Positions 11,076 through 24,300 are shown, numbered from the stretch's first letter. The stretch is 64,000 nucleotides of DNA from Sanderia malayensis (GCA_013076295.1 RQOL01000519.1:434001-498000), one strand, 5' to 3'. Program-made: numbers and translations. The notes: a model not told the origin generated them from the sequence alone.

Positions 11076-11372
11076 TTGAAGTTCTGTACCGATCGAAGAC
11101 TGTTTATGAGTAAAGTATATTGACTGGCACAGGTATGTTTTACAACCTGTGACAATTCTTGGTGGAGCACAACTACTTCCGTGGCAGTGGCCCAGGCAAA
11201 ACTGCCGCAATTCAATTCTGTCAAATACTCCTTCGCAGAGCAGAATAAGTTTGCAGAAAACTTTCCTATTTTCTTGACGAAAGACCCAAACAAGATTTGA
11301 CAAAATAAAATAAAAACTAACTGTTAACATGTTAAACAATATTCTGCTGTGGTTTAAAACCAATAATCATCT

Positions 11373-12012
11373 TTGTTCCATCATAATTTAAAGCCAGGTA
11401 TTTATACTGAATTGGCACACTCTTTTTCTGCCTTGGTTAATTTGTTAAGCTGTTCCAGGAGAATTTTCATTGCATCAAATAAAAGCCAGCAAAGCAATAA
11501 CAAAGCAATTGGGTGGAAAACTATTAAACAACTAATTGATGTCGAAACGGAGATCATGGTATATAAGTCCTTGAAGGTCTTAGCTCCTCCATATCTATGC
11601 AACTTGTTCTCAAGAAAAATTGACACATCTTCTCGCTTTTTAGGCGACACCAAATTAGATCCTAATGTACCTAAAATGGATTCCTCTAATGGACAAAAAT
11701 GCTTTGCTTATAGAGGTGTGAAGCTCTCGAATAGTCTTTCTTCTGAATCAAAGGAAGCACCCACCCTAAATTCCTTTAAAAGACGCATTGAATTTCAGCT
11801 ATAGATGTTTGCCTTTTGTAACTATTTTTCGTTATTAATATTTTTTTTGGTTTTTGGAATTTATTTACCCGTTATACCGTAATTGTATTGAGCTTATTAT
11901 GTATTTAAATATTGTAAAGTGTTTTTAATGGAGGGCCCCTTGACAAACAGCTTGCGCTGAAGGGCTACCCTCCTTAAATGATTATAAATGAAATGAAATG
12001 AAAATGGAATGA
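11373..12012 (+). mobile_element. LINE (non-LTR retrotransposon) 3' end, 5'-truncated
   Basis: From about 11505 to the TAG at 11802-11804 the frame encodes a segment with GWKTIKQL, MVYKSLKVLAPPYL and an aromatic-Gly-Leu-Ser-Asn-Ser-Leu block. This is the hallmark of the extreme C terminus of ORF2 in jockey/CR1/L2-type LINEs, after the reverse transcriptase domain. A ~185 bp 3' UTR follows and ends in a short (ATGAA)n-like microsatellite at about 11987-12012, typical of the 3' end of this group. Residues encoded before 11505 do not match the family convincingly. Most of the element is absent, as usual for 5'-truncated copies. Confidence 0.68.
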
Positions 12013-12113
12013 ATAGCCAAGCCAACGAAGTACGCAGGCCCGCTTGGAATCTGTGTGATTGAAAATTGCATGCCTGAGGATTTTCACGATTTTGTCAACT
12101 CTCTACCTGCAAA

Positions 12114-12552
12114 ATGGCAAGCAACTATGAAAATTATGAATTGGAAACTTCTGGTGATAATGAAGTAGATTTAGTGGCCATGGATATACAGCCTTTCATG
12201 TATGAACCGAGGAGACAGAACCAACAACAGCCAGACACGTCGTGAGGTGAGGATCATCAACAAGTTCTGACGAATCTGAAATTGAATAATATTGAAAGGA
12301 TTGGAAACACTGAATGGTAATAATTTTGTTTGTATCTCTTCAAATTTATGTATTTAAGAATCCTGGTCATTATAGCCTAGACGAAGGGCACCTATTCATC
12401 GTTGTATACCAAGAGCGTCCACTAAATTTTTTTTCAGGTGCCAATGCGGTCATTGTAGCAAAATGCCAACAGGCCGTGTATGTCTGTGTTGTTGCCACGA
12501 AAAGGACAGAGTTTTGACGAAAGCTGCGGAAAAAGAATTTAAATTGTATTAC
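12114..12552 (+). pseudogene. Fragment of a P2X7-intracellular-domain-like Cys-rich gene, broken and cut by the assembly gap
   Basis: An ATG at 12114 opens an acidic 43-codon frame (MASNYENYEL...) that stops at TGA 12243-12245. Downstream, another frame encodes RIGNTEW across an apparent intron (donor at 12317, acceptor ending 12437), then CQCGHC, MPTGR and CLCCC. This Cys pattern and the N-terminal acidic leader resemble the stand-alone relatives of the P2X7 receptor cytoplasmic Cys-rich domain that are multiplied in many invertebrate genomes. Between the two parts the frame is shifted: an S-S-D-E-S-E-I-E stretch is readable in yet another frame. The 3' part runs into the N gap at 12553. It is either a decayed copy or a gene with sequencing errors. 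The reading frame running through the N run into the spectraplakin exon is an artefact. Confidence 0.5.
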
Positions 12553-12652
12553 NNNNNNNNNNNNNNNNNNNNNNNNNNNNNNNNNNNNNNNNNNNNNNNN
12601 NNNNNNNNNNNNNNNNNNNNNNNNNNNNNNNNNNNNNNNNNNNNNNNNNNNN
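12553..12652. other. Assembly gap (100 N)
   Basis: Exactly 100 N, the conventional size for a gap of unknown length. The 1,554 bp coding array emerges directly from it, so the array probably extends into the missing sequence. Confidence 0.97.
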
Positions 12653-15600
12653 CTGAAGCTGAAGAACGTCCTGCTGAGGTACTCGAGCTGGTCGAGCGTG
12701 AGGTAGCAGAGCCTAGCAAACCAGAAGAACCAGAGCAGAAAGAAGTTGTGCCAAAGCCGGAAGAAGTCGTCGTGCCAATGGAAGTAGCAACCGAAGAATC
12801 GTTGCCTTACGAGCCTGAACAGCCGTCATATCCAGCTGTAGAGGAGCCAGAGGAACCCGTTGAAGAAGATGGCCGTGTTGTGCGTAAGACGATAACAGTT
12901 AGAAAGAGGATTGTGAGGAGAATTATACGTTTGCCGGATGGAACAAAACAAGAAGTTGAGGAGGAGGTTCCAGTTGAAGAAGCTGAAGAACGCCCTGCTG
13001 AAGTGTTTGAGCTTGTCGAGGGTGAGATACGAGAGCCTGGCAAACCTGAAGAGCCACAGTTTGTTGCAGTGCCCAGCCAGCCAGATTCACGAGTGGACTT
13101 TGTGCCTTTGAAAGAGCCCAGGCAAGTCGAAAGGGTGTATGTAACACGTATCCTCAGACAGACTGATGGAACAGAGAGAGTGCTAGAAACATCGGAAACT
13201 GTCTCTCCTATGCAGCCCGAGCCTGAAGATGAGGTTGAGGAGCGAGAAAAGGTTGAGGAAGTCAAAGATAGACTGGGCCGAGTAAAGAAAACAATCCATC
13301 GAAGCCCGGCATTTGTGATACGAAAGAAAAAGGTGACAAAAGAAAGCCGTCGAATCTTGCCGCATGGCAAAGAGGAACCAGAGAAGACAACTGCAGTCGA
13401 GCCAGAAGAAACGCAGGAAGTTGAAGCGCCAGTCATCAGACGTGTTGTGAAATTGGTGACACGTGATAGCGATGGTAAAGAGGAGGTCGTGGAGAAGACT
13501 GTGACTGTGAAGCCTTTTGAAATCATCGAAAGCAAAGAAGATGGCGAGCCAAAAGTGACAGAGAAAAGGGAGAAAGGCAAGAACGTGCGCATCGTGAAGA
13601 GGAAGCTAGTCGAGACGAGACAGCAAAACATCAGGAAGAAAGTTACGAAGAAGCCTGATGGCAAACAAGAAGGACCTGTAGAGGAAGAGGCTATCAAGCC
13701 TGTCGAGCCGGTCAGCTACAGGATTGTGCGCAAAACTGTGAGACATGGAGATGGCACTGTGCATGTGACAGAAGAACCTGATTTCACCATGCCAGACGAT
13801 GCAAAGGAGCCTACAGTGGAGGAGGTGAAAGACAGACGAGGTCAAGTAGTGAGAAGAATTACTACTAAACCTGTGCCAATGCTGACGAGGAGAAAAGTGT
13901 ACCGAACAATCATTATTGCACCTGATGGAACAGAAGAAAGTGTGCAAGAAAGAGTGGTGGAGAGGCAAGAGCCTGACGCACCAGAACAACCAGCACCGAA
14001 GGAAGAAGTGCCAAAGAAAGAAGAGGTCGTTGTTGTACCAATGGAAGTAGCAGCAGAGGAGTCGTTGCCTTACGAGCCAGTGGAAGTCGTTGATGAAGAT
14101 GGCCGTGTTGTACGCAAGACAATAACAGTTAGAAAGAGGATTGTCAGGAGAATCATATATTTGCCGGATGGAACAAAGCAAGAGGTTGAGGAGGAGGTTC
14201 CAGTTACTGAAGCTGAAGAACGTCCTGCTGAGGTACTCGAGCTGGTCGAGCGTGAGGTAGCAGAGCCTAGCAAACCAGAAGAACCAGAGCAGAAAGAAGT
14301 TGTGCCAAAGCCGGAAGAAGTCGTCGTGCCAATGGAAGTAGCAACCGAAGAATCGTTGCCTTACGAGCCCGAACAGCCGTCATATCCAGCTGTAGAGGAG
14401 CCAGAGGAACCCGTTGAAGAAGATGGCCGTGTTGTGCGTAAGACGATAACAGTTAGAAAGAGGATTGTGAGGAGAATTATACGTTTGCCGGATGGAACAA
14501 AACAAGAAGTTGAGGAGGAGGTTCCAGTTGAAGAAGCTGAAGAACGCCCTGCTGAAGTGTTTGAGCTTGTCGAGGGTGAGATACGAGAGCCTGGCAAACC
14601 TGAAGAGCCACAGTTTGTTGCAGTGCCCAGCCAGCCAGATTCACGAGTGGACTTTGTGCCTTTGAAAGAGCCCAGGCAAGTCGAAAGGGTGTATGTAACA
14701 CGTATCCTCAGACAGACTGATGGAACAGAGAGAGTGCTAGAAACATCGGAAACTGTCTCTCCTATGCAGCCCGAGCCTGAAGATGAGGTTGAGGAGCGAG
14801 AAAAGGTTGAGGAAGTCAAAGATAGACTGGGCCGAGTAAAGAAAACAATCCATCGAAGCCCGGCATTTGTGATACGAAAGAAAAAGGTGACAAAAGAAAG
14901 CCGTCGAATCTTGCCGCATGGCAAAGAGGAACCAGAGAAGACAACTGCAGTCGAGCCAGAAGAAACGCAGGAAGTTGAAGCGCCAGTCATCAGACGTGTT
15001 GTGAAATTGGTGACACGTGATAGCGATGGTAAAGAGGAGGTCGTGGAGAAGACTGTGACTGTGAAGCCTTTTGAAATCATCGAAAGCAAAGAAGATGGCG
15101 AGCCAAAAGTGACAGAGAAAAGGGAGAAAGGCAAGAACGTGCGCATCGTGAAGAGGAAGCTAGTCGAGACGAGACAGCAAAACATCAGGAAGAAAGTTAC
15201 GAAGAAGCCTGATGGCAAACAAGAAGGACCTGTAGAGGAAGAGGCTATCAAGCCTGTCGAGCCGGTCAGCTACAGGATTGTGCGCAAAACTGTGAGACAT
15301 GGAGATGGCACTGTGCATGTGACAGAAGAACCTGATTTCACCATGCCAGACGATGCAAAGGAGCCTACAGTGGAGGAGGTGAAAGACAGACGAGGTCAAG
15401 TAGTGAGAAGAATTACTACTAAACCTGTGCCAATGCTGACGAGGAGAAAAGTGTACCGAACAATCATTATTGCACCTGATGGAACAGAAGAAAGTGTGCA
15501 AGAAAGAGTGGTGGAGAGGCAAGAGCCTGACGCACCAGAACAACCAGCACCGAAGGAAGAAGTGCCAAAGAAAGAAGAGGTCGTTGTTGTACCAATGGAA

Positions 15601-18600
15601 GTAGCAGCAGAGGAGTCGTTGCCTTACGAGCCAGTGGAAGTCGTTGATGAAGATGGCCGTGTTGTACGCAAGACAATAACAGTTAGAAAGAGGATTGTCA
15701 GGAGAATCATATATTTGCCGGATGGAACAAAGCAAGAGGTTGAGGAGGAGGTTCCAGTTACTGAAGCTGAAGAACGTCCTGCTGAGGTACTCGAGCTGGT
15801 CGAGCGTGAGGTAGCAGAGCCTAGCAAACCAGAAGAACCAGAGCAGAAAGAAGTTGTGCCAAAGCCGGAAGAAGTCGTCGTGCCAATGGAAGTAGCAACC
15901 GAAGAATCGTTGCCTTACGAGCCCGAACAGCCGTCATATCCAGCTGTAGAGGAGCCAGAGGAACCCGTTGAAGAAGATGGCCGTGTTGTGCGTAAGACGA
16001 TAACAGTTAGAAAGAGGATTGTGAGGAGAATTATACGTTTGCCGGATGGAACAAAACAAGAAGTTGAGGAGGAGGTTCCAGTTGAAGAAGCTGAAGAACG
16101 CCCTGCTGAAGTGTTTGAGCTTGTCGAGGGTGAGATACGAGAGCCTGGCAAACCTGAAGAGCCACAGTTTGTTGCAGTGCCCAGCCAGCCAGATTCACGA
16201 GTGGACTTTGTGCCTTTGAAAGAGCCCAGGCAAGTCGAAAGGGTGTATGTAACACGTATCCTCAGACAGACTGATGGAACAGAGAGAGTGCTAGAAACAT
16301 CGGAAACTGTCTCTCCTATGCAGCCCGAGCCTGAAGATGAGGTTGAGGAGCGAGAAAAGGTTGAGGAAGTCAAAGATAGACTGGGCCGAGTAAAGAAAAC
16401 AATCCATCGAAGCCCGGCATTTGTGATACGAAAGAAAAAGGTGACAAAAGAAAGCCGTCGAATCTTGCCGCATGGCAAAGAGGAACCAGAGAAGACAACT
16501 GCAGTCGAGCCAGAAGAAACGCAGGAAGTTGAAGCGCCAGTCATCAGACGTGTTGTGAAATTGGTGACACGTGATAGCGATGGTAAAGAGGAGGTCGTGG
16601 AGAAGACTGTGACTGTGAAGCCTTTTGAAATCATCGAAAGCAAAGAAGATGGCGAGCCAAAAGTGACAGAGAAAAGGGAGAAAGGCAAGAACGTGCGCAT
16701 CGTGAAGAGGAAGCTAGTCGAGACGAGACAGCAAAACATCAGGAAGAAAGTTACGAAGAAGCCTGATGGCAAACAAGAAGGACCTGTAGAGGAAGAGGCT
16801 ATCAAGCCTGTCGAGCCGGTCAGCTACAGGATTGTGCGCAAAACTGTGAGACATGGAGATGGCACTGTGCATGTGACAGAAGAACCTGATTTCACCATGC
16901 CAGACGATGCAAAGGAGCCTACAGTGGAGGAGGTGAAAGACAGACGAGGTCAAGTAGTGAGAAGAATTACTACTAAACCTGTGCCAATGCTGACGAGGAG
17001 AAAAGTGTACCGAACAATCATTATTGCACCTGATGGAACAGAAGAAAGTGTGCAAGAAAGAGTGGTGGAGAGGCAAGAGCCTGACGCACCAGAACAACCA
17101 GCACCGAAGGAAGAAGTGCCAAAGAAAGAAGAGGTCGTTGTTGTACCAATGGAAGTAGCAGCAGAGGAGTCGTTGCCTTACGAGCCAGTGGAAGTCGTTG
17201 ATGAAGATGGCCGTGTTGTACGCAAGACAATAACAGTTAGAAAGAGGATTGTCAGGAGAATCATATATTTGCCGGATGGAACAAAGCAAGAGGTTGAGGA
17301 GGAGGTTCCAGTTACTGAAGCTGAAGAACGTCCTGCTGAGGTACTCGAGCTGGTCGAGCGTGAGGTAGCAGAGCCTAGCAAACCAGAAGAACCAGAGCAG
17401 AAAGAAGTTGTGCCAAAGCCGGAAGAAGTCGTCGTGCCAATGGAAGTAGCAACCGAAGAATCGTTGCCTTACGAGCCCGAACAGCCGTCATATCCAGCTG
17501 TAGAGGAGCCAGAGGAACCCGTTGAAGAAGATGGCCGTGTTGTGCGTAAGACGATAACAGTTAGAAAGAGGATTGTGAGGAGAATTATACGTTTGCCGGA
17601 TGGAACAAAACAAGAAGTTGAGGAGGAGGTTCCAGTTGAAGAAGCTGAAGAACGCCCTGCTGAAGTGTTTGAGCTTGTCGAGGGTGAGATACGAGAGCCT
17701 GGCAAACCTGAAGAGCCACAGTTTGTTGCAGTGCCCAGCCAGCCAGATTCACGAGTGGACTTTGTGCCTTTGAAAGAGCCCAGGCAAGTCGAAAGGGTGT
17801 ATGTAACACGTATCCTCAGACAGACTGATGGAACAGAGAGAGTGCTAGAAACATCGGAAACTGTCTCTCCTATGCAGCCCGAGCCTGAAGATGAGGTTGA
17901 GGAGCGAGAAAAGGTTGAGGAAGTCAAAGATAGACTGGGCCGAGTAAAGAAAACAATCCATCGAAGCCCGGCATTTGTGATACGAAAGAAAAAGGTGACA
18001 AAAGAAAGCCGTCGAATCTTGCCGCATGGCAAAGAGGAACCAGAGAAGACAACTGCAGTCGAGCCAGAAGAAACGCAGGAAGTTGAAGCGCCAGTCATCA
18101 GACGTGTTGTGAAATTGGTGACACGTGATAGCGATGGTAAAGAGGAGGTCGTGGAGAAGACTGTGACTGTGAAGCCTTTTGAAATCATCGAAAGCAAAGA
18201 AGATGGCGAGCCAAAAGTGACAGAGAAAAGGGAGAAAGGCAAGAACGTGCGCATCGTGAAGAGGAAGCTAGTCGAGACGAGACAGCAAAACATCAGGAAG
18301 AAAGTTACGAAGAAGCCTGATGGCAAACAAGAAGGACCTGTAGAGGAAGAGGCTATCAAGCCTGTCGAGCCGGTCAGCTACAGGATTGTGCGCAAAACTG
18401 TGAGACATGGAGATGGCACTGTGCATGTGACAGAAGAACCTGATTTCACCATGCCAGACGATGCAAAGGAGCCTACAGTGGAGGAGGTGAAAGACAGACG
18501 AGGTCAAGTAGTGAGAAGAATTACTACTAAACCTGTGCCAATGCTGACGAGGAGAAAAGTGTACCGAACAATCATTATTGCACCTGATGGAACAGAAGAA

Positions 18601-21341
18601 AGTGTGCAAGAAAGAGTGGTGGAGAGGCAAGAGCCTGACGCACCAGAACAACCAGCACCGAAGGAAGAAGTGCCAAAGAAAGAAGAGGTCGTTGTTGTAC
18701 CAATGGAAGTAGCAGCAGAGGAGTCGTTGCCTTACGAGCCAGTGGAAGTCGTTGATGAAGATGGCCGTGTTGTACGCAAGACAATAACAGTTAGAAAGAG
18801 GATTGTCAGGAGAATCATATATTTGCCGGATGGAACAAAGCAAGAGGTTGAGGAGGAGGTTCCAGTTACTGAAGCTGAAGAACGTCCTGCTGAGGTACTC
18901 GAGCTGGTCGAGCGTGAGGTAGCAGAGCCTAGCAAACCAGAAGAACCAGAGCAGAAAGAAGTTGTGCCAAAGCCGGAAGAAGTCGTCGTGCCAATGGAAG
19001 TAGCAACCGAAGAATCGTTGCCTTACGAGCCCGAACAGCCGTCATATCCAGCTGTAGAGGAGCCAGAGGAACCCGTTGAAGAAGATGGCCGTGTTGTGCG
19101 TAAGACGATAACAGTTAGAAAGAGGATTGTGAGGAGAATTATACGTTTGCCGGATGGAACAAAACAAGAAGTTGAGGAGGAGGTTCCAGTTGAAGAAGCT
19201 GAAGAACGCCCTGCTGAAGTGTTTGAGCTTGTCGAGGGTGAGATACGAGAGCCTGGCAAACCTGAAGAGCCACAGTTTGTTGCAGTGCCCAGCCAGCCAG
19301 ATTCACGAGTGGACTTTGTGCCTTTGAAAGAGCCCAGGCAAGTCGAAAGGGTGTATGTAACACGTATCCTCAGACAGACTGATGGAACAGAGAGAGTGCT
19401 AGAAACATCGGAAACTGTCTCTCCTATGCAGCCCGAGCCTGAAGATGAGGTTGAGGAGCGAGAAAAGGTTGAGGAAGTCAAAGATAGACTGGGCCGAGTA
19501 AAGAAAACAATCCATCGAAGCCCGGCATTTGTGATACGAAAGAAAAAGGTGACAAAAGAAAGCCGTCGAATCTTGCCGCATGGCAAAGAGGAACCAGAGA
19601 AGACAACTGCAGTCGAGCCAGAAGAAACGCAGGAAGTTGAAGCGCCAGTCATCAGACGTGTTGTGAAATTGGTGACACGTGATAGCGATGGTAAAGAGGA
19701 GGTCGTGGAGAAGACTGTGACTGTGAAGCCTTTTGAAATCATCGAAAGCAAAGAAGATGGCGAGCCAAAAGTGACAGAGAAAAGGGAGAAAGGCAAGAAC
19801 GTGCGCATCGTGAAGAGGAAGCTAGTCGAGACGAGACAGCAAAACATCAGGAAGAAAGTTACGAAGAAGCCTGATGGCAAACAAGAAGGACCTGTAGAGG
19901 AAGAGGCTATCAAGCCTGTCGAGCCGGTCAGCTACAGGATTGTGCGCAAAACTGTGAGACATGGAGATGGCACTGTGCATGTGACAGAAGAACCTGATTT
20001 CACCATGCCAGACGATGCAAAGGAGCCTACAGTGGAGGAGGTGAAAGACAGACGAGGTCAAGTAGTGAGAAGAATTACTACTAAACCTGTGCCAATGCTG
20101 ACGAGGAGAAAAGTGTACCGAACAATCATTATTGCACCTGATGGAACAGAAGAAAGTGTGCAAGAAAGAGTGGTGGAGAGGCAAGAGCCTGACGCACCAG
20201 AACAACCAGCACCGAAGGAAGAAGTGCCAAAGAAAGAAGAGGTCGTTGTTGTACCAATGGAAGTAGCAGCAGAGGAGTCGTTGCCTTACGAGCCAGTGGA
20301 AGTCGTTGATGAAGATGGCCGTGTTGTACGCAAGACAATAACAGTTAGAAAGAGGATTGTCAGGAGAATCATATATTTGCCGGATGGAACAAAGCAAGAG
20401 GTTGAGGAGGAGGTTCCAGTTACTGAAGCTGAAGAACGTCCTGCTGAGGTACTCGAGCTGGTCGAGCGTGAGGTAGCAGAGCCTAGCAAACCAGAAGAAC
20501 CAGAGCAGAAAGAAGTTGTGCCAAAGCCGGAAGAAGTCGTCGTGCCAATGGAAGTAGCAACCGAAGAATCGTTGCCTTACGAGCCCGAACAGCCGTCATA
20601 TCCAGCTGTAGAGGAGCCAGAGGAACCCGTTGAAGAAGATGGCCGTGTTGTGCGTAAGACGATAACAGTTAGAAAGAGGATTGTGAGGAGAATTATACGT
20701 TTGCCGGATGGAACAAAACAAGAAGTTGAGGAGGAGGTTCCAGTTGAAGAAGCTGAAGAACGCCCTGCTGAAGTGTTTGAGCTTGTCGAGGGTGAGATAC
20801 GAGAGCCTGGCAAACCTGAAGAGCCACAGTTTGTTGCAGTGCCCAGCCAGCCAGATTCACGAGTGGACTTTGTGCCTTTGAAAGAGCCCAGGCAAGTCGA
20901 AAGGGTGTATGTAACACGTATCCTCAGACAGACTGATGGAACAGAGAGAGTGCTAGAAACATCGGAAACTGTCTCTCCTATGCAGCCCGAGCCTGAAGAT
21001 GAGGTTGAGGAGCGAGAAAAGGTTGAGGAAGTCAAAGATAGACTGGGCCGAGTAAAGAAAACAATCCATCGAAGCCCGGCATTTGTGATACGAAAGAAAA
21101 AGGTGACAAAAGAAGCCGTCGAATCTTGCCGCATGGCAAAGAGGAACCAGAGAAGACAACTGCAGTCGAGCCAGAAGAAACGCAGGAAGTTGAAGCGCCA
21201 GTCATCAGACGTGTTGTGAAATTGGTGACACGTGATAGCGATGGTAAAGAGGAGGTCGTGGAGAAGACTGTGACTGTGAAGCCTTTTGAAATCATCGAAA
21301 GCAAAGAAGATGGCGAGCCAAAAGTGACAGAGAAAAGGGAG
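12653..21341 (+). repeat. Homogenised coding tandem array, 1,554 bp (518-codon) unit, ~5.6 copies
   Basis: Copies start at 12653, 14207, 15761, 17315, 18869 and 20423. I found only one substitution between copies (T at 12816, C at 14370, 15924, 17478, 19032 and 20586) and one 1-base deletion in the last copy. Each unit contains the segment VVRKTITVRKRIVRRII plus LPDGTKQEVEEEVPV twice, so there is an older internal duplication. The array ends at 21341, where the last unit passes in register into a diverged relative. Confidence 0.95.
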
Positions 21342-24300
21342 GGTGACAATGTTGTTCAGTATATATGCAGGTCTGTTACGGAAACAGTTCTACGGAAGGC
21401 TGTGAAATTTGTCATTAATGATGCAGATGGAAATCGAACTGGTCCTGTTATGGAAGAAATTAATGTACCAGTTCCTTCTTCTGATATGACGATATTTCCT
21501 GATGAGATTAAGGGGCTGTTTCCTTCGAGTACCCATGGTGATGCTGTTCTTTCTCATACCTTTGCTGATAAACGTTTTGAACTTGAGCATGAAGAAGATT
21601 CACATGGCGTTACTATCCGCAAAGTCTGCGTGAAACCTCTGAGGACCCTGACAAAACGTCGTATCTTTAGAACCATTATTCTTGCTCCAGATGGAACAGA
21701 GGAATCTGCACAGGAAAGAATCGAAGAGAGTTCTGAACGCGAGCGAGATGAACCGTCTTCATCTGTGAAGATGTACGATCATATTTTCGGTGATTACGTA
21801 AAGAGTTCGGTTAGCTTGGAAGATAAACAGCCGGAAGATTCTATTGTTATTGAAGAAGAACGTTTCAAGATGCCCAGGTTGATTGAAAGGGTATACGTTA
21901 CTCGAATCCTTTTACATCCTGATGGTGTTGAGCAGATGTTGGAGAAGTCTGAAACCGTTGCTCCATTGAAATCTATTCCCGAAGATGACGAACCAGAGCA
22001 TGTGGAAGAAGAAAAGGATGATGATGGAAGAACCGTCAGGAAGATCACTGTTATTCCATCATTTATTTGTCATAAGAAGACTCAATCGAAGCGAGGCCGT
22101 GTGTTGGCTGATGGCAACGAGTGCCTAATCGAGGCTGTTGCACTTGAACCTGAGGAGACGAGTGAAATTGTTGCACCAGTAATAAAGCGTATTGTAAAGC
22201 CTGCAAGTCGTGAGCCGGATAGGAGCTCTGGTGTTTTTGACGAGGCGGAGTATATTGAACCTTTTGCTGTATTCGAAACAAAGGAGATTGAAAAGCCAGA
22301 AGCTGTTGATGTGACCGAGGATGGAGAGCCTGTGAAGGTGATTACAAGAAAAGTTTCCAGTGTATTGAAAGAAAGAATGGTAAAGAGGATCGGACATACA
22401 CCTGCTGGTAGACAAGACGAACCTGAGGAACATGTTGTGTTCAAGCATGTTGAACCAGTTGGTTATAAGGTTGTGCCAAGGAAAGCCGTGCGCGATGATG
22501 GAACAGAATCAACTGAAGATGTTATTGTTTACTATTGGCCCAAAGATGTTCTTACTCCCACAGTTGAACACAAAAAGCATGGAGAGGGTGATGATTTGAA
22601 GAAATTCGTCACTAAGCCACTTCCTGTGATTACAGCAAAGAAAGTTTACAGGACAATAATTGTTGAACCAGATGGTAGAGAGAAGAGTGTCCAAGAACGC
22701 GTGGTTGACCAAGTGCGACCTGGAAGACCAAAGGAAGACGCACCTGGAAGTGGTTTTCCTGAAGAAGATATCCTGCCTGAGGAATCACCTTCACAAGAGC
22801 AACTGCCTGAAGAAGAATCTAGATTCCCATCTTCATCAGTTGAAGGAAGAAGTGTCACTGTCACCAGAAGAACTGTCAAGAGAATCGTAAAGAAAGTGAA
22901 GAGAGTTGTTATTCTTCCGGATGGTACAAGAAAGGAAATTGAAGAAGAAATACCTGTGTCAGTCGAAGAGGGTTCTTTTGATTTTGCTATGCCAGAAGAG
23001 GCAGTAAGGCGGTATGCTCCAAAGGAAATTCAAAGGATATACGAGACCAAGATTCTACGTGAAAGAAATGGCAGCGAACGGGTTGTTGAGACGACTGAGA
23101 TGGCAGCACCTATTTTTGAAGAAGATGAAGATCAACCGAAAGAAAGTGTCGATGAAATTAAGGACAAGAAAGGAAAAGTTGTGAAGAAAATAATAACCAA
23201 TCCTGTTTTTGTCGATCGAGAAATGGTGACAGAGAGAACATACAAACTAGATTCTGATGGTGATGAACATCTTATGAGCACGAAAGTTGTTTCTCCCGAA
23301 GTCCGCAAAGATTCAAAGTCGAAACGTGTTAAGCCATTGAGTTTGGACAAAGAGAAAGACGAAAAGAGCCCGTACTTCAACGCATCAGAGAAAGTGCAGC
23401 CTTACTTCATTGTAACAAGCAAGGAAGAGAAAGTATCAGAGGTTGGTGAAAGTCGAGAGAAGGGCAAGGCAGTTCGTAGCATTAAAAAGAAAACTCGAGA
23501 TGTTGTATTGCAGAGCGTGTTGAGGAAAGTTGAAAGGGCTAAGGATGGAAGAGAACTCGGAGTTATTGAAGAAGTATTTAGGAAGCCAATCGAACCTGTA
23601 AGTTGGAAGTTTGTGAAGAAAGTAGTCGCACAGCCTGATGGTACAACCAAGGAAATCGAAGAGCCGGAATACGTATTACCAGATGATGCCAAAGAGACAG
23701 TTGATGAAGTGAAGGATAAAAAAGGAAAGGTGCTGAAGAGGGTAATCGTAAAACCAGTTCCAATGATAACAGGCAGAAAGATATTCAGAACTGTGATCGT
23801 ATCGCCAACTGGCGCTGAATTAAAGTGCACTGAAGACATTGAAGATACTGACCAGCCATTAGAAGAGAAGCCATTGGGAGAGAAGCCATCGGAAGGGAAG
23901 CCATCGGGCGAGAAGCCATTGGGAGAGAAACCATCGGAAGAGAAGCCATTGGGAGAGAAGCCATCGGAAGGGAAGCTACTGGATGAGAAGCCATCAGAGG
24001 AAATCATTAGAGAGCCACATCCTATGGACGATTCTGTTGAACAAATACCGGATGAATATCCGAGATTTATCATTAGGGGTGGACGTAAGTTCCATGCTGT
24101 TAGCAGCACAGCTCCAGAGAAGCCGAGTCCAGTAACAGCTGAACAAATTCACAGGAAGCCAAAACACGTTGAAAGATTATACACAACGTTGCTGCTACGT
24201 CCATTGAGTGGTGAAGACAGAGTCCTTGAAACCTCGGAAGCCGTTTTATCACTAGAACCAGAAGAGGAATCTCCTGGAACGACTGAAGACGTGAAAGACA

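Noticed and set aside
10916..11363. Two overlapping minus-strand frames of 99 and 125 codons
   Set aside because: They span the inverted-repeat arm and have no recognisable domain; no splice or promoter context.
12463..12654. Reading frame running from the P2X7-like exon through the N run into the array
   Set aside because: Ns translate as X and are never stops; the two sides are unrelated sequence and the gap size is unknown.
12807..21134. Long minus-strand open frames (up to 296 codons) repeated every 1,554 bp
   Set aside because: They mirror the plus-strand array exactly; they are antisense shadows caused by its codon composition, with Ser/Thr-rich low-complexity products and no domains.
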